Source: Saururus chinensis
Taxonomy: Eukaryota; Streptophyta; Magnoliopsida; Piperales; Saururaceae
Assembly (NCBI GenBank): GCA_035235625.1
Contig: CP141146.1
Coordinates: 22,810,501-22,874,500, forward strand
DNA: 64,000 nucleotides
Reading direction: 5' to 3'
This document shows positions 1 to 11,300 of this stretch, piece by piece (the first letter of the stretch is position 1; each line of letters starts with the position of its first letter). The notes beneath the pieces were generated by a model. That model worked only from the letters and a program-made list of their open reading frames with translations, did no database searches and was not told where the DNA came from. A program made the position numbers and the translations under genes.

Positions 1-515
1 ACCCACTAATAAACTTTTCAAGACAAGAACTACCGCCAACTTGACGACATCCTTGTCATTTTCACATACTTTAATCTTTTGGAGCAACTCTTCCTTCCTT
101 ATTAATAACTTGGACCTCCCAAATGTTTGTAGTAGGAGACTGCCTTTCTTCAAGAATTTGGGCACTGATGGGAGAGGAGGGGTAGAGTCAGCAAATCTCA
201 CGCTAGTAACCATGCAGAAATCCTTTGGTGAAAGCTTGATGCTCAACTTCTCATTTACTTGAAATATGTAATCCCCCTTATCCTCTTTAAAAGATGGTGG
301 AAGGCCTAGGTAGGGGACATGTTTCGCATAACTTCACATTCCAAAAACTTACTGAAACATTTTCTCTCAAACAACTTCTTCAACACTTTGTGTCTATCAA
401 AGTACTCTTTTAATTTTCCAATGTAATAATAACTTGACTTGCACTCGGAGTCCCCTTCATATACCTCATTCGGCAATTTCCCCTTTTTGATTGGTTTTCT
501 TGCAACCTTTGACAT
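1..515 (-). pseudogene. DUF1985-like plant domain, 5' part, frameshifted and cut by the window edge
   Basis: The minus strand opens with an ATG at 515. It encodes a lysine-rich start (MSKVARKPIKKGK) and a segment with KLKEYFDRHKVLKKLFERK. That frame stops at 306, but the next frame stays open to the window edge, with YLGLPPSFKEDKG, LSPKDFCMVTSVRF and ENDKDVVKLAVVLVLKSLL. The order (a helix about failing to pass a hydrophobic stretch, a predicted strand before 'F.mvTsv.F', then a 'd.vkLAlvl.l..lL' motif) resembles DUF1985. In plants that domain usually precedes an Ulp1-like peptidase in mobile-element-borne genes. This is family recognition by eye, not a search. The single shift near 306-316 suggests a pseudogene, although a short unrecognised intron is possible. 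No Ulp1 domain can be seen because the sequence ends. Confidence 0.4.
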
Positions 516-1517
516 TTCCTATACAAAGATGTTATATTAAAAATCAATGAAAAGGGAATATACATATATTGTATAATCAATTTATTAATATATGAAAAAA
601 AGAATGCCCAAAAAAATAATTTATTGCTCACTAATCAAGCTCTTTATTATCCAGTTTTCCAGTTTTATAGTTTTCCAATTGTAGGTGGAATTCTCATTAT
701 ATAGTTTTCTAGTATTATAGTTTTCCAGTTTTATATTTTACCAATTATTCAGTTTCATACTTTTCCACTTATTTTACGCCAAATAACCAGTAAATTTACT
801 TTCAATTTCCAATTTTTTAGTTCTATAGTTTGCCAGTTTTGTAGTTATTCAATTCACAGTTTGATAGTAATATTTAATATTTAACAGACAATTTCGTCAT
901 AGCGCTCAAGTTGAGACTCATTAATGCTTAATCATCTAAAAAAACAAAAAATAATCATTACGTACTAATCATAGCATTCAATTTGTAAATAATTAATGCT
1001 TTAGTTTCAATAAAATCCACATTTTAGTTATTATGTAACTGTCACAATAATATAAGAAATATAGGCAAAAACCAAATAGACCAAACTATGAAATTTGTTA
1101 AACAATCATGTATGGGAAATGCAGGCAAAATTCAATGACTAAAATTAGCAAATATATCAAATTTGTAAAAAAATCTGTTGTGTACGATTGTGCACGATGC
1201 TCAGACTCTCTTTTTATTACTTTATTGCATTGAACTATTTAATTGTTATTGTAGTATTTTATTATCATACTTATTGGTTCAGTTAGTGGCTTGGGATAGC
1301 CAACCCACTAATTAGATTATATTGTAAGAACCGAGCCGGTCTGGTTTAGCTGGTTCGGTTCCCTAGGAGGGTCATCTCCTATATGGGGCGGCCTTGACTC
1401 TTGTTTGATGGTTATGCAAATTGTGATTCCAAGTTTCTCCCCTTTCTTTAATACTTCTTCCCTTTCCCTGCGAAAGTCTCCCAAGTACCGATTGTGCCTA
1501 CATCAGGCACATCAAAA
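516..1517. other. AT-rich stretch without a recognisable gene
   Basis: No supported coding region. From about 650 to 860 there is a loose direct repeat of a short unit resembling AGTTTTATAGTTTTCCA, repeated with many substitutions. From 1323 the sequence TGTAAGAACCGAGC and the following pyrimidine-rich stretch look like part of an old LTR or leader, but no second end is visible. Confidence 0.5.
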
Positions 1518-1529
1518 TCATACCTTCAG

Positions 1530-1740
1530 ATAAGGGCGAGATGAGGGCAGTGAGGATGAGGCTAGATCAGGCAGTACAGTCGAGGGAAGGCCGAGATGAG
1601 GGTGGTGAGGGTGACTGCAATTCCTCCAAATGCCAAGATGAGGGCGGTGAGAGCAAGGGCAAGGGCAAGGGCAAGGGTGAGATGGACGATGGCGAGATGA
1701 GGGCAGTAAGGGCGGTGAAGGCGATGGTGAAATGACCACT
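1530..1740. repeat. Purine-rich GAGATGAGGGCGGTGA minisatellite
   Basis: Degenerate tandem units built from GATGAGGGCGGTGAG and an inner run of GCAAGG hexamers. The open frames across it on both strands are low-complexity products of the repeat and are not called as genes. This locus is the insertion site of the solo LTR that follows: the sequence resumes at 5289 as CCTCCGGGAGGTGAAGG. Confidence 0.75.
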
Positions 1741-2525
1741 TCAAAAGGGAATGAGGCCAAAAGACAAAAGGCGAGAAAGAAAAGAACAGGTAGATGAAGG
1801 CGGAAATGGCAAAAGATGATGCTGTCACGCCCTGGCACCGCCCGACCCGAGCCGAACCCGGTCTAGGGGCCGGTCAAGTGCACGGGGGCGACAAGGAGAA
1901 TTGAAATACGGTTTAGCGGAAGACTTAACCCTAATTACGGGCGATCTAACAGAATTATGGAGTATGCAGACCACTTTGAGCAAGAGTAAATAAGTAAAAA
2001 AGAAAGAGAGTTACATTAACTCAAGATAAACAAAAGTTTTAAACCCACATGCTTAGTCAACCATAGCCCACTCTAGGCTCCAAAATAGGTCTTAAACAAC
2101 ACAACTGTATAAAGTAGCATAAATCAAAATGAGAACCATACACAAAGGTTCTAAACATAAAGCATGAACTAAGGAAAATAAGTCACATAAGAGGACTCCA
2201 CGATCACTTCCAAGTCATCTCCGACCTTTCCTTAAAGAGGAGATCCTGTCCGTCTGCGTGTCGCACCATGCAGCCCCAAAGCAAAACACAATAAAGAGAG
2301 GTGAGTTTAAACAAACTCAGCAATAGTTTTCTAATATACTATCATCATCGAAAATACAACGGCATAACAACATAACTAATCAAAGTAAAGATTGACAAGA
2401 TGTATCATTTCCTGATCACACATACACATCACCTAAATTTGCATCATAGTGTCTAATCCACATAGTACCATTCACATCATATCAACCTGCATGAAGTGTA
2501 TCTCTAACATACATATCAATCATGC

Positions 2526-2889
2526 ATCACATCATATAAGGAATGCCTCCATCAAGGAGTAATCACAAATAGTGTCACAAAGACTGAAACACAGACAAGG
2601 CCACGTATGCATGTCATGGTCTAAATTCTACACAAGAATTTAAAAAGATCACATCATATAAAGAATGCCTCCATCAAGGAGTAATCACAAATAGTGTCAC
2701 GAAGACGGGAACATAGACAGGGTCACGAAGACGTGTCATGGTCCAAATTCTACACAAGAATTTATGAAGATCACATCATATAAAGAATGTCTCCATCAAG
2801 GAGTAATCACAAATAGTGTCACGAAGACGGGAACATAGACAAGGTCACGAAGACGTGTCATGGTCCAAATTCTACACAAGAATTTATGA
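2526..2889 (-). repeat. Three tandem copies of a ~121-bp unit inside solo LTR copy A
   Basis: The unit begins CATCATATAAAGAATGCCTC and ends near ACACAAGAATTTATGAA. Copies start at about 2526, 2649 and 2769. The other copy of this LTR has only one such unit (about 51850-51945), so the expansion is specific to copy A. Confidence 0.85.
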
Positions 2890-4019
2890 AGTTCGGGGTT
2901 GTCAATCCCTAATTGTTGCTCGCCCCAGACGATCCTGGCAAAGGATGTCACATTCTCACGAAGAGAACCTAGAGCAGGGGTGTTCATTTTGGGACATCTC
3001 CTGCGATGGGGAAGAGCCCGAGTTCCCACGTAGGAAACCCACGAACACATGGTAGCTGGTGCAAAGAGCATATCATATTGGATTCTCAGGGTCCAGATGA
3101 CAATCTCAAATCGCAAGACAAGTATGTAACTCGTCCCCCATATAATTCCACTTAATTAGACTCAACTCAATTTGACTCGACTCAACCCGGGGAGTGCACA
3201 TGTTCCACGAAGGAACTCAAATCAAAACGTGTCCTTTCGGACCAATCAAGTTTTGATTAAGCCACAACCGATCAATCCGGCACGCAATTTTACCATATTG
3301 CATCCAATTAGTCAAACTCGATTAATCTCGATAAAGCATCAATTAAAATCCATTTTCATGATGCATGCAACATGGTACATACGTAGGCAATACATACATG
3401 AATCCTAATTCATGCTAAGTGCTCTCGTCAGCCCCTCATACATCATTCATAATCATAATATCAATGCTCATCATCATCATTAAATCCCACATTTGTGTGT
3501 GTACATAGTAGAAGCATGTCCCTCAATGCATATCAACGTACTTGTAATCCACTCACCATCACCTTACACATGTGTATTATCATCTAATCATGAACTCTAG
3601 CGGAAATCATAGGTGAAAAATCATTAAAATCACAACTCAAATCAAAGCTTAACCACAAGCTAAACACATATAAGATCATTCACTCTATCTTTGAGCCATG
3701 ACATTCATTAACATTCACACATAAATTAACCACATCCTAACATGACATATCAGTCATTAGTATGCTGTAGATCAATTGAAAATATACCTAACCATAAAGG
3801 ATCCACCATTCATATCTTCAAGATAGTAATTCCAACATCATATAACCAACCTCAAGTCAATCCACATAACACTAAATATATATCACCACTTCATAACCTC
3901 AATGGTATACCCTTCTAATAGCATACTATAGCTCAAAACACTCCACATACACATGAAAATGATATATCAAAGTAGAATTACCGAAATAGACATCATGCAA
4001 ATTATACAAAAATTTGCTG

Positions 4020-4200
4020 TGTAGCTGTTCGAACGCCCAGTAGGGCCGTTCGATCGGCTAAACATAAAATCTGTCGAACTGACAGTGTGACCGTTCGAAC
4101 GCCCAGGGGGGCTGTTCGATCGGCTAAGCGGGAAATCGGTCGAAATTACAATGTTTCCGTTCGAATGCCAAGAAGGGCCGTTCAAACGCCAACAAGGCAG
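4020..4200 (-). repeat. Tandem CGTTCGAACG-containing units
   Basis: About four diverged units, each containing GCCGTTCGATCGGC or ACCGTTCGAACGCCC. These are short palindromic cores. The same block is present in the other LTR copy at about 50540-50710, so it is ancestral to the family. Confidence 0.7.
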
Positions 4201-5288
4201 ATCGACCTTCTCCAATACAAATCTTCAAACCGAAACTCCATTGATAAAATTTAAATCATCATCTAACAACCTAAATGCCAATAAAATCTCACCATAACTT
4301 CCAGAAAGCTAATCTATATCATAACAAGATAAAACCCTATGAAATCAGGATTAAAGATTACCATTTACTAATCATGCCATTAAAGCAATAAATCAAGTAA
4401 ATCCATTCAAAATAAACCACAAAATCAAGAATTTTACCATAGGAAGACTGAAATTTTGAAAGTCCATACCTTATCCCTTGATTAGGCTTAGATTTGATGA
4501 TCACCCTTCTTTAAAACCTTACAAAGACAGAGTTTAAATTAAACTCTATTAAAACCGATTTAACATAGAAAACCCTAATGAAAAACTTAGATATAGGGCT
4601 TGTTGAACATAAAAATCAGATTTTTAGATCTAAGGTTTGAAGTAAAAATACAAATCAGTAGTTTTGAGGTTTAAAAACGAATTAAAACAAAGGGGAAATG
4701 ATAGATCTAGAAGGAATTAAGAGAAAATCTAGAACTTAGGGCTTAATTAGAAGAGGCTTACCTTAAACACCTTCTAATCCGGGCCTAATTGGGGAATTAG
4801 GCCTAACCTCCCTTTCTCAGCCTATTCCCAAAATGGAAATGACTCAGGTCATTCTATTTATAGTAGGGTTTGGGGTGTGTATGGGTAAGTAGTGGGGTAT
4901 AAATAGAATAATAGGCTAAAAATGGGTAATTTAGCTATTTAAGCACTAATTAAGCCTGGAAAAATTATGAAAATTTTTGGTAAAGGCTTGTGTTAATGTC
5001 TAGGTTAATTTGGTTCAAAAATCCAAATTTCGATGGTGGGGCCCATAGGGGGTCCGGCCAAACCCTAATTTTTGGAAAATTAGTAAAAATTCAGAAAAAT
5101 CCCAAAAATTCAGATATAACTCAAAATCACTTAAAACGAATATCTGTAAAGTTGATTTTGATTGGAACCATGAGAAACACCATCTATCTTCGAAACCATC
5201 GAATAAATTAGAAAACACTTTAACCCCACGACAACCGATAATTAAAATGAAAATAAACCTGGTTTAAGATCAGGGATCTTACAGATGC

Positions 5289-5589
5289 CCTCCGGGAGGT
5301 GAAGGTGCCAACAGAGACGAACAGATACTACCATCCACCCAGGGTGACGACCGAGCGGGAGGAGACACGAACAAGCGGGAAGAGCCATTTGGGAAGAGGC
5401 ATTTGGGGGAGGGTATTTCAGTCAAAAATTCTCCCACATATCCAAGTTCTCACATGAGCAAGTCTACTTTAGTAAATAGTAGATACTTGCTCACACTATG
5501 GTTATTTGATCAAAATAGGAGTCTACTTTGGTCAATTCCTCTAATTCTTATTTTTTTCAGTATAAACTGCTTGCTACAATGGCTACATT
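5289..5589. other. Flanking unique sequence, no gene
   Basis: Continuation of the locus interrupted by the solo LTR. It contains a repeated TTTGGGAAGAGGCATTTGGG phrase and a TAGTAAATAGTAGATACTTG stretch. No coding support. Confidence 0.5.
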
Positions 5590-6150
5590 GAATCAATGGC
5601 TCGAGACATTGAATTTCTTGAAACTCGGTTAAACAAGTTTCAAAACAATTATTTTTTGTTCAAAGTAACCCTATCATCATTGCAATTCTCACTTCATGGA
5701 GGAAAATCAATTGCAAACTAAAGATAAATTCCTTTTCAAATGTGGAGAGAAGCTTTGGGCTCCAAAAATCCCGACTTGATTGGCTTCAATGTAGTGATTT
5801 TAACACTAAGCTCTTTCACGGAAGTAAAATCATTGGGTTAGTCAATAACAATATTGACTTTTTGAAGGATGCTAATGGCGTTATCCAAAATGAAACTTCT
5901 AATATAACAGATATATTACAACATTATTTCTCAGGTATTTATACAGAATCTTATTCCTATCCAAATTCTCCTTTGTTAAATTATATATCTCCTTTACTTG
6001 CTTAGGAAGATTATGAACAATAGCCCTATTAAAAAATTAAGCTGAAGTTTAAACTTAGGCAGGTTGTCAATTAATTGGGGACCCTCCAAAGCCCAGGTCC
6101 TGGTGGATTTCCTGAATTTTTTGTAAAACATGTTAGTCTACAGTTGGAAC
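5590..6150 (+). mobile_element. LINE (L1-type) fragment: linker before reverse transcriptase and RT start
   Basis: The frame at 5742-6005 reads LQKSRLDWLQCSDFNTKLFH and then INFLKDANG-like residues (NNIDFLKDANGVIQNE). This is the conserved 'QKSR..WL..GD.NTKFFH ... L.d.nG' segment between endonuclease and reverse transcriptase of plant L1 elements. At about 6080-6125, in a different frame, GPSKAPGPGGFPEFF matches the RT entry motif 'A.GP.KAPGPDGF..lF'. The fragment therefore has at least one frameshift plus the stop at 6003. Upstream residues (IEFLETRLNKFQNN) fit the coiled linker. Endonuclease, the RT catalytic core and the poly(A) tail are missing, so it is a dead internal piece. Confidence 0.8.
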
Positions 6151-6166
6151 TCATTTATTAATGAGT

Positions 6167-6324
6167 AATGCTATTATGAAGTTGAGAAATCAACGTCAAA
6201 AAGTTACTTCATCTTTTTAAAACTGTTGATCAGTGAGACCCATTTTTATGGGTCCCACTCATCAACGGTTTTGAAATGATGAAGTAGCTTTTTGACGTTG
6301 ATTTCTCAATGTCATTAAAGCATT
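6167..6324. mobile_element. Foldback MITE
   Basis: Two arms of about 60-70 bp are inverted complements: AATGCTATTATGAAGTTGAG on the left pairs with the right end around 6304-6324, and GAAATCAACGTCAAAAAG pairs with CTTTTTGACGTTGATTTC. The loop is around 6235-6250 (ATGGGTC region, itself paired with GACCCAT). No coding capacity. It sits at the end of the LINE fragment. A clear target duplication was not found, so the superfamily is not assigned. Confidence 0.85.
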
Positions 6325-6718
6325 TTTCTTTATTAATAATAGTTGTTGAAAATTATGTAGATGTATACTAGTACTTTACCTGTCATAACATATAATAAAT
6401 AAGAATGGTCCGAGGCACAGGAAAACTGTTGATTTTGGAGTAGAAATTGCAAACGGATGACCTAAGTCACCTAACGATCAACTTCAAAGAATGGTCTGAG
6501 TTGGACAATGGACTCCTTTACCAGCCTTAGGATGCACTTCAATACTCAATACTCAAAGTTCTGGAGATTTTTCTATTTCCCAAACACTCGCAAAAAGAGG
6601 AAGAAGATTGACTAGAAAATGTGTGAATTATCATAGAGTTTTAGAAAGTACATTTTGTGTGTATTTCGAGATCCTATAGACCCATTAGAGACCTATTTGG
6701 TCTCTATGACACACACTT
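6325..6718. other. No gene seen
   Basis: AT-rich sequence between the MITE and the Gypsy 5' LTR. Nothing recognisable. Confidence 0.5.
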
Positions 6719-6979
6719 TGTTGTGTCAGCGGTTCCCACAGCCACACGCCTCACTGCCCCTCTTTATTACATAGCTTTAGGATCTTATATCGTTAACTAG
6801 TTTAGCAGTTGAGATCATGTGTAATAAAGGTGGCCCCTTGATGGCACCAACACTATGTAATGGCCACTAGGCCTCTCTCTTTTAGTTAGTGAAGAATTAG
6901 TCTCCTCTCCTTTATACGTCTACTTGTCTTTCCCCTCCCTCCTATGCAAGACCTTGTGCAGATCTCACGGGGTACAACA
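6719..6979 (+). repeat. 5' LTR of the Gypsy fossil
   Basis: It aligns along its length with 13309-13573 (shared phrases TTTAGGATCTTATAT, GTTAACTAGTTTAGCA and GGTGGCCCCTTGATGG). The primer-binding site follows one base downstream. Confidence 0.9.
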
Positions 6980-7259
6980 TTGGTATCAGCCTCTATGGCC
7001 AAGAACCTCCAACCGACATGCTGCACAGACCTTTTAAATTGCTAAAGAAGATGATGATTTAGTTGACCCCAATCATGGCTCAGAAGTTCGCATTCTTTCA
7101 TGATTCATTAACATTAAATATGGAGACGATGATGTCCGGCCGACCCTAACAGGCCTTTAGTGCACACCACTCAGTACTGCTCTTCTGAAGATGGGTTCTT
7201 TTGTCTGGTTCGATGCTGCACATTTCTATTATGATCTAACAGGCCTTTGTTGCTATAAA

Positions 7260-8317
7260 ATGGGCAAGAGCTGACGCATTATCTCGGCAATTCCAGGAGG
7301 GATATCATTTTAGCTTGTGCATCCTTGTCTTTTCTTTCTTTGGCGAGCTGCTACAGGTATACCTAGAGGACGCCGAGGTTGCTGAAATTTTGGTGCGCCT
7401 TTGTGCAGGCCTTTTGAGCTTACCCTTTTTTATTTGCAAGATTACCTTTTGTATTGGAAAGGGCATCTTTGGATACCTGCAGTACCTAAGCTCCTTCAAC
7501 AAATCCTTGCCCACTTCCATGACACAAGCAGTAGGTGATAGTATATTTCCGCACCTACAAAAAGTTAGCAACAATTTCTGTGGATAGACATCAAACATGT
7601 GGCCAATAGTATGTAGTTGAGTGCGACATCTGCCAGTGTGCAAATGCATCCACCCTTACCCCGGAAGCACTTTTGCAGCCCTTGCCCATTCTAGAGCAGG
7701 CTTGGAGGGTTCAGTCATCATGGTGGTGGTTCACAGGTTGTCTAGATATTTACATTTTTGTGCACCCGGCCATCCTTGCACAATGGGTGTGGCGAAACTT
7801 TATGTCCAAGATGTGTGTGGTTTCATGGTATGCCACATATGATGGTTTCTAATTAGAACTAAGTATTTTTATATCATATTTGACCCAATTTTTTCAAGCT
7901 TGAAGGCACCACCCTCCACATGAGCACCATGTACCAACTTAGATAGATGGGCAAACCAAAGTAGTTAATCGCTGGCATTTACACTATTTTGGAGGTGAGC
8001 GTTCCCAATGGTGGCTATAGATGCTTCCTTGGGCATAATAATGGTCTTATAATGCTACATAGCATACCACTACTGACTTTACTCATTCTAAGTGGTCTAT
8101 GTGTCCTCCTCTCTATGTCCTTACCTATGTTTCTTGCCAAACTGTTATCTCTGAGTTAGATAACTTTCTTTAGACCAATGATAAGGTCTTACATCAGCTC
8201 AAGCTCAACTTGGTGGTGACGTAGAAAAGGATGAAATAATAAGTATATGATAGTCGACACATGGACCGAGAGTTCTAGGTAGGAGACCATGTCTACATTA
8301 ACTTCCAGGCCCTCCGT
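7260..8317 (+). pseudogene. Gypsy RNase H end and integrase, fossil
   Basis: Residues typical of plant Gypsy pol are recognisable in pieces: ADALSRQFQEG at the RNase H boundary, then the HHCC-type zinc region, the integrase core (VVHRLSRYLHF; TLHMSTMYQL) and the linker near 8250-8317. The coding region is broken in many places and is not functional. It is truncated by the insertion at 8318 and resumes at 12931. Confidence 0.8.
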
Positions 8318-11300
8318 GTGAGTTTTGAAAAACTTTATAATACTATTTACTTTGATTATGTGATAGTTTGGTTTAATTATGAATTTTTTCTTTCTTGTTT
8401 TAAAATTTGTGGAAAAACGTTTATGTCTAGCATAAACCACTAGATTACCATATTAATTATTGTAATTTCTATGCATTTCTTTGTATAAGGAAGTGGGCCC
8501 CACTCTAGGATCCACAACCATCCTTATTGTCGGCACACCAACTTTTTAGGCCACCCACCTTCACTTGAAATAATATATTGGCTTGGGCTTTGTTACCTTA
8601 ATTTTAACCTATTTCCCAAGGTGGGTTTCACTTGTTTCTTTGTTGGGACCATACAAGCCCACTTACTCACCTACTAGTATAAATAACCAAATTGGTTCAT
8701 TCCTTCATTTGGGGGTGGCTACAATTCAAGGGGTTTATTGTGTTCTAACCTCTCTTTAGAAGGGAATGCATGTGTTCTAGCTTCATCCAAGGAAAACCAA
8801 GTCATTCTACCCAAGATTTCATATGTTTCTACCTTGAATTTCATGTTCTTCTTGCTTGCATTTAATTCCATATCTTCTACTCTTCAAAGTTCTTTCTTTT
8901 ACCTATGATTTAGAGCCCTAGATTCTTGTCTTCTATTTCTATTCTTGTGTTTCATGTTTTGGCACAATGAAATGTTTGATTTGTCTTGCTATTAGTAGTT
9001 TTGAGTTTCTATTTAGAGGAAATGTATGGTTTTTACTTAGGGCTAATGTGACCTAATTTGTTGGTTAGGGACCCTTTGATTTGGAGAAGAGATTGAAGGG
9101 AACATCTACTGATTCAAGGTAAGGGGCTTTTGTTAATGAAGCTTTCCTTACATTAACACCATGAATTGTGTATGTTGAACCATGTTCTTTAATCATATTT
9201 GATGTGTGAGCTTAGATCTTCTTAAATATGTGATTTGATGGTGTCTTGACATGAATATGCATGAGTCATGTTGGATCTATCGTGCCTAGAGCCTAGATTA
9301 TGTTTATTTGAAGTTTAATGAGGTTTTGATGGAAGATTGGATTGGTTTTATTCAAGAGAAAAGGTTAATTTCATGTTTTTGGGCATGATCTTAAGGTCTT
9401 ACGAAGATCGAATGATCACCCGAAAGGCCCGATTGATCACTAAATTGAGTTGTCATCTCTTAAGGCCCGATTGATAGCCCATGAGGCCAATCGATTGCCA
9501 AAGTGAAAAATGGCTTCTAGGCTTATTTTTAAGCCAAATTTTGAGGGTTCTACCATATCTTTTACATGTAATTAGTAAAGAATTATCATGCTATGATATG
9601 AATATTTGCATATTTATGATGTTAGTCATGTATGAACCATGTTTCATATACTTTAGATCTTTTAGGAACATGACCACATCTTTATATTTACATGCACTTA
9701 TGCTTACATGACCTTAGTTTTCATGCATGAACCATGTCACATGTATAATAAGGTTGTTTATTAGTATGAATATGTTATGACCCACCCTAGGGGTTGGGTC
9801 CCGCCTTCATAGTCTACTAGAGTTAGGATTTAATTATTAATTAGTAAGAGTAATTTAGTATAATTAGGATTTTATTCTTATTGGGCTTCAGATAATGTTA
9901 GAGGTCAATTTTAATTAGAAGTTCCATTAGCATTAGGATTAGGATTCTCAATTGCCTATACACATGTCGGGGTTTTGCCCTATTTCATAATTTAGAAATT
10001 AGACTCAAAAGTTAGATTATCTTAATTTTACCTTTAAGTTATTTTTCTTATCTTTTTATCTCTAATATATCTTATGTAGACATTAGTCTACAAAACGGTA
10101 TCAGAACATTCGATTTTTGACCTCCCTACCCTCCCACCCTCTCTCGCACATATTCACTCATGCACGATGCAATTGGATACACGGGTGGATTCACTGCACA
10201 TAATGTTATCAAAATTGAAGTTTATCATAACTACCAACCAAGCCAGGATGACTCACAGTTTTGATGAGCTTTAGAAAAGAGACTGACTGCCAGTTCAACG
10301 AGGTTATGTGTGCTTTATGGCACTTGCCATCTACTAGCTACATTCATGCTCATCTAATCCATTTGATGCTTCTTCCTAGGCTTTCACACCTCCTTCACTT
10401 GTGTCCAATGACTTTGCACCTGATGAGTCTTGTTCGGGTCTGCCTCTTGTGGTGCACGATCGTGATTCTTGCTTCCTCCAGTATGTTTGTTCCTTTCTGA
10501 ATTTAGTCACGATAGCACCGATCAATACTATTGGAAAATGTTGCAAACATAGACGTTTTCTTCCACTGAAAAATGTTGCAGTTGCAAAGCCTTTCATGGA
10601 AATTTTGCAAGTGAAGCCTTTGATGGTGAGTTGTGCAATCATCATGGAGTCGTTCCCACTAGCAGTGCTAAGGCAAACCACAGAGGAAGATGACTATTGC
10701 TGGACTCGATTCCAAACCCATCTTTCAGCTTGTTTTCTTCTTTTGAATCAAAGGCAGTGTTTTTGATGCTTTGGATCCACCCAATGGTGGCTGCAACAAC
10801 AGCAGTGGCATTGATTGTAGAGCTCAGGCTCTGCTTTACAGTTGATCCCAGCAGAGGCCCCATCCGAATGATGGCCATCAACACCATCGGCGACCTCAAG
10901 CTGCCGCTGATATATTCCCACTCGGGCTTGCTTCAACCATCTTATCCATTATCGGAGGTGATCGGAACCTACTTCTACTAGCTGCCCCTTTTTCCTTTCA
11001 TTCCAACCATGAATTACTCTATCGCCCATCCTTAAGTCCTCTCTTCTCCATCCAGCCGCCATGGAGAATGCCGCCCCAAGCTCCTTTGCCATCTATAGCT
11101 CATCCCCACGAGCCCGATCTCCACCTTCCATTCTAGCCACTTTGAAAATGATTAGGACTTTGGCTCCTTCTTCAATCACGACTCGGGTCCCTGTTTCTCC
11201 TAGACATTGTTCTGATTTTCACCAGAACGCTGCCCAAATGGCCATGAGGAAAAGGACTGTGTTATGTAGAGGGTCCGCTTGCTGCCCGCTTAAGATCAGA

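Larger units (their letters stand above)
1823..5283 (-). mobile_element. Solo LTR, copy A of a 3.5-kb Gypsy-type LTR family
   Basis: The unit starts TGTCACGCCC and ends GGATCTTACA on the plus strand, giving TG...CA ends. It is flanked by a perfect 5-bp target duplication GATGC (1818-1822 and 5284-5288). No internal region or second LTR is present, so it is a solo LTR left by LTR-LTR recombination. The orientation is minus, because a TATA motif (RC of CTATTTATAG, about 4856-4865) lies about 420 bp from the TGTAAGATCC end. A second copy in opposite orientation lies at 49468-53049. The GC-rich end GGGCGTGACA is common in plant Gypsy LTRs; assignment to a lineage such as Tekay/Del by length alone is inference. 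It carries internal tandem repeats (2526-2889 and 4020-4200). Confidence 0.92.

Noticed and set aside
1518-1838. Overlapping open frames over the purine-rich minisatellite
   Set aside because: Low-complexity products of a repeated GC-rich motif on both strands, without recognisable domains.
4020-4200. CGTTCGAACG palindromes as operator or binding sites
   Set aside because: They are part of a tandem unit present in both copies of a solo LTR. There is no independent sign of regulation.
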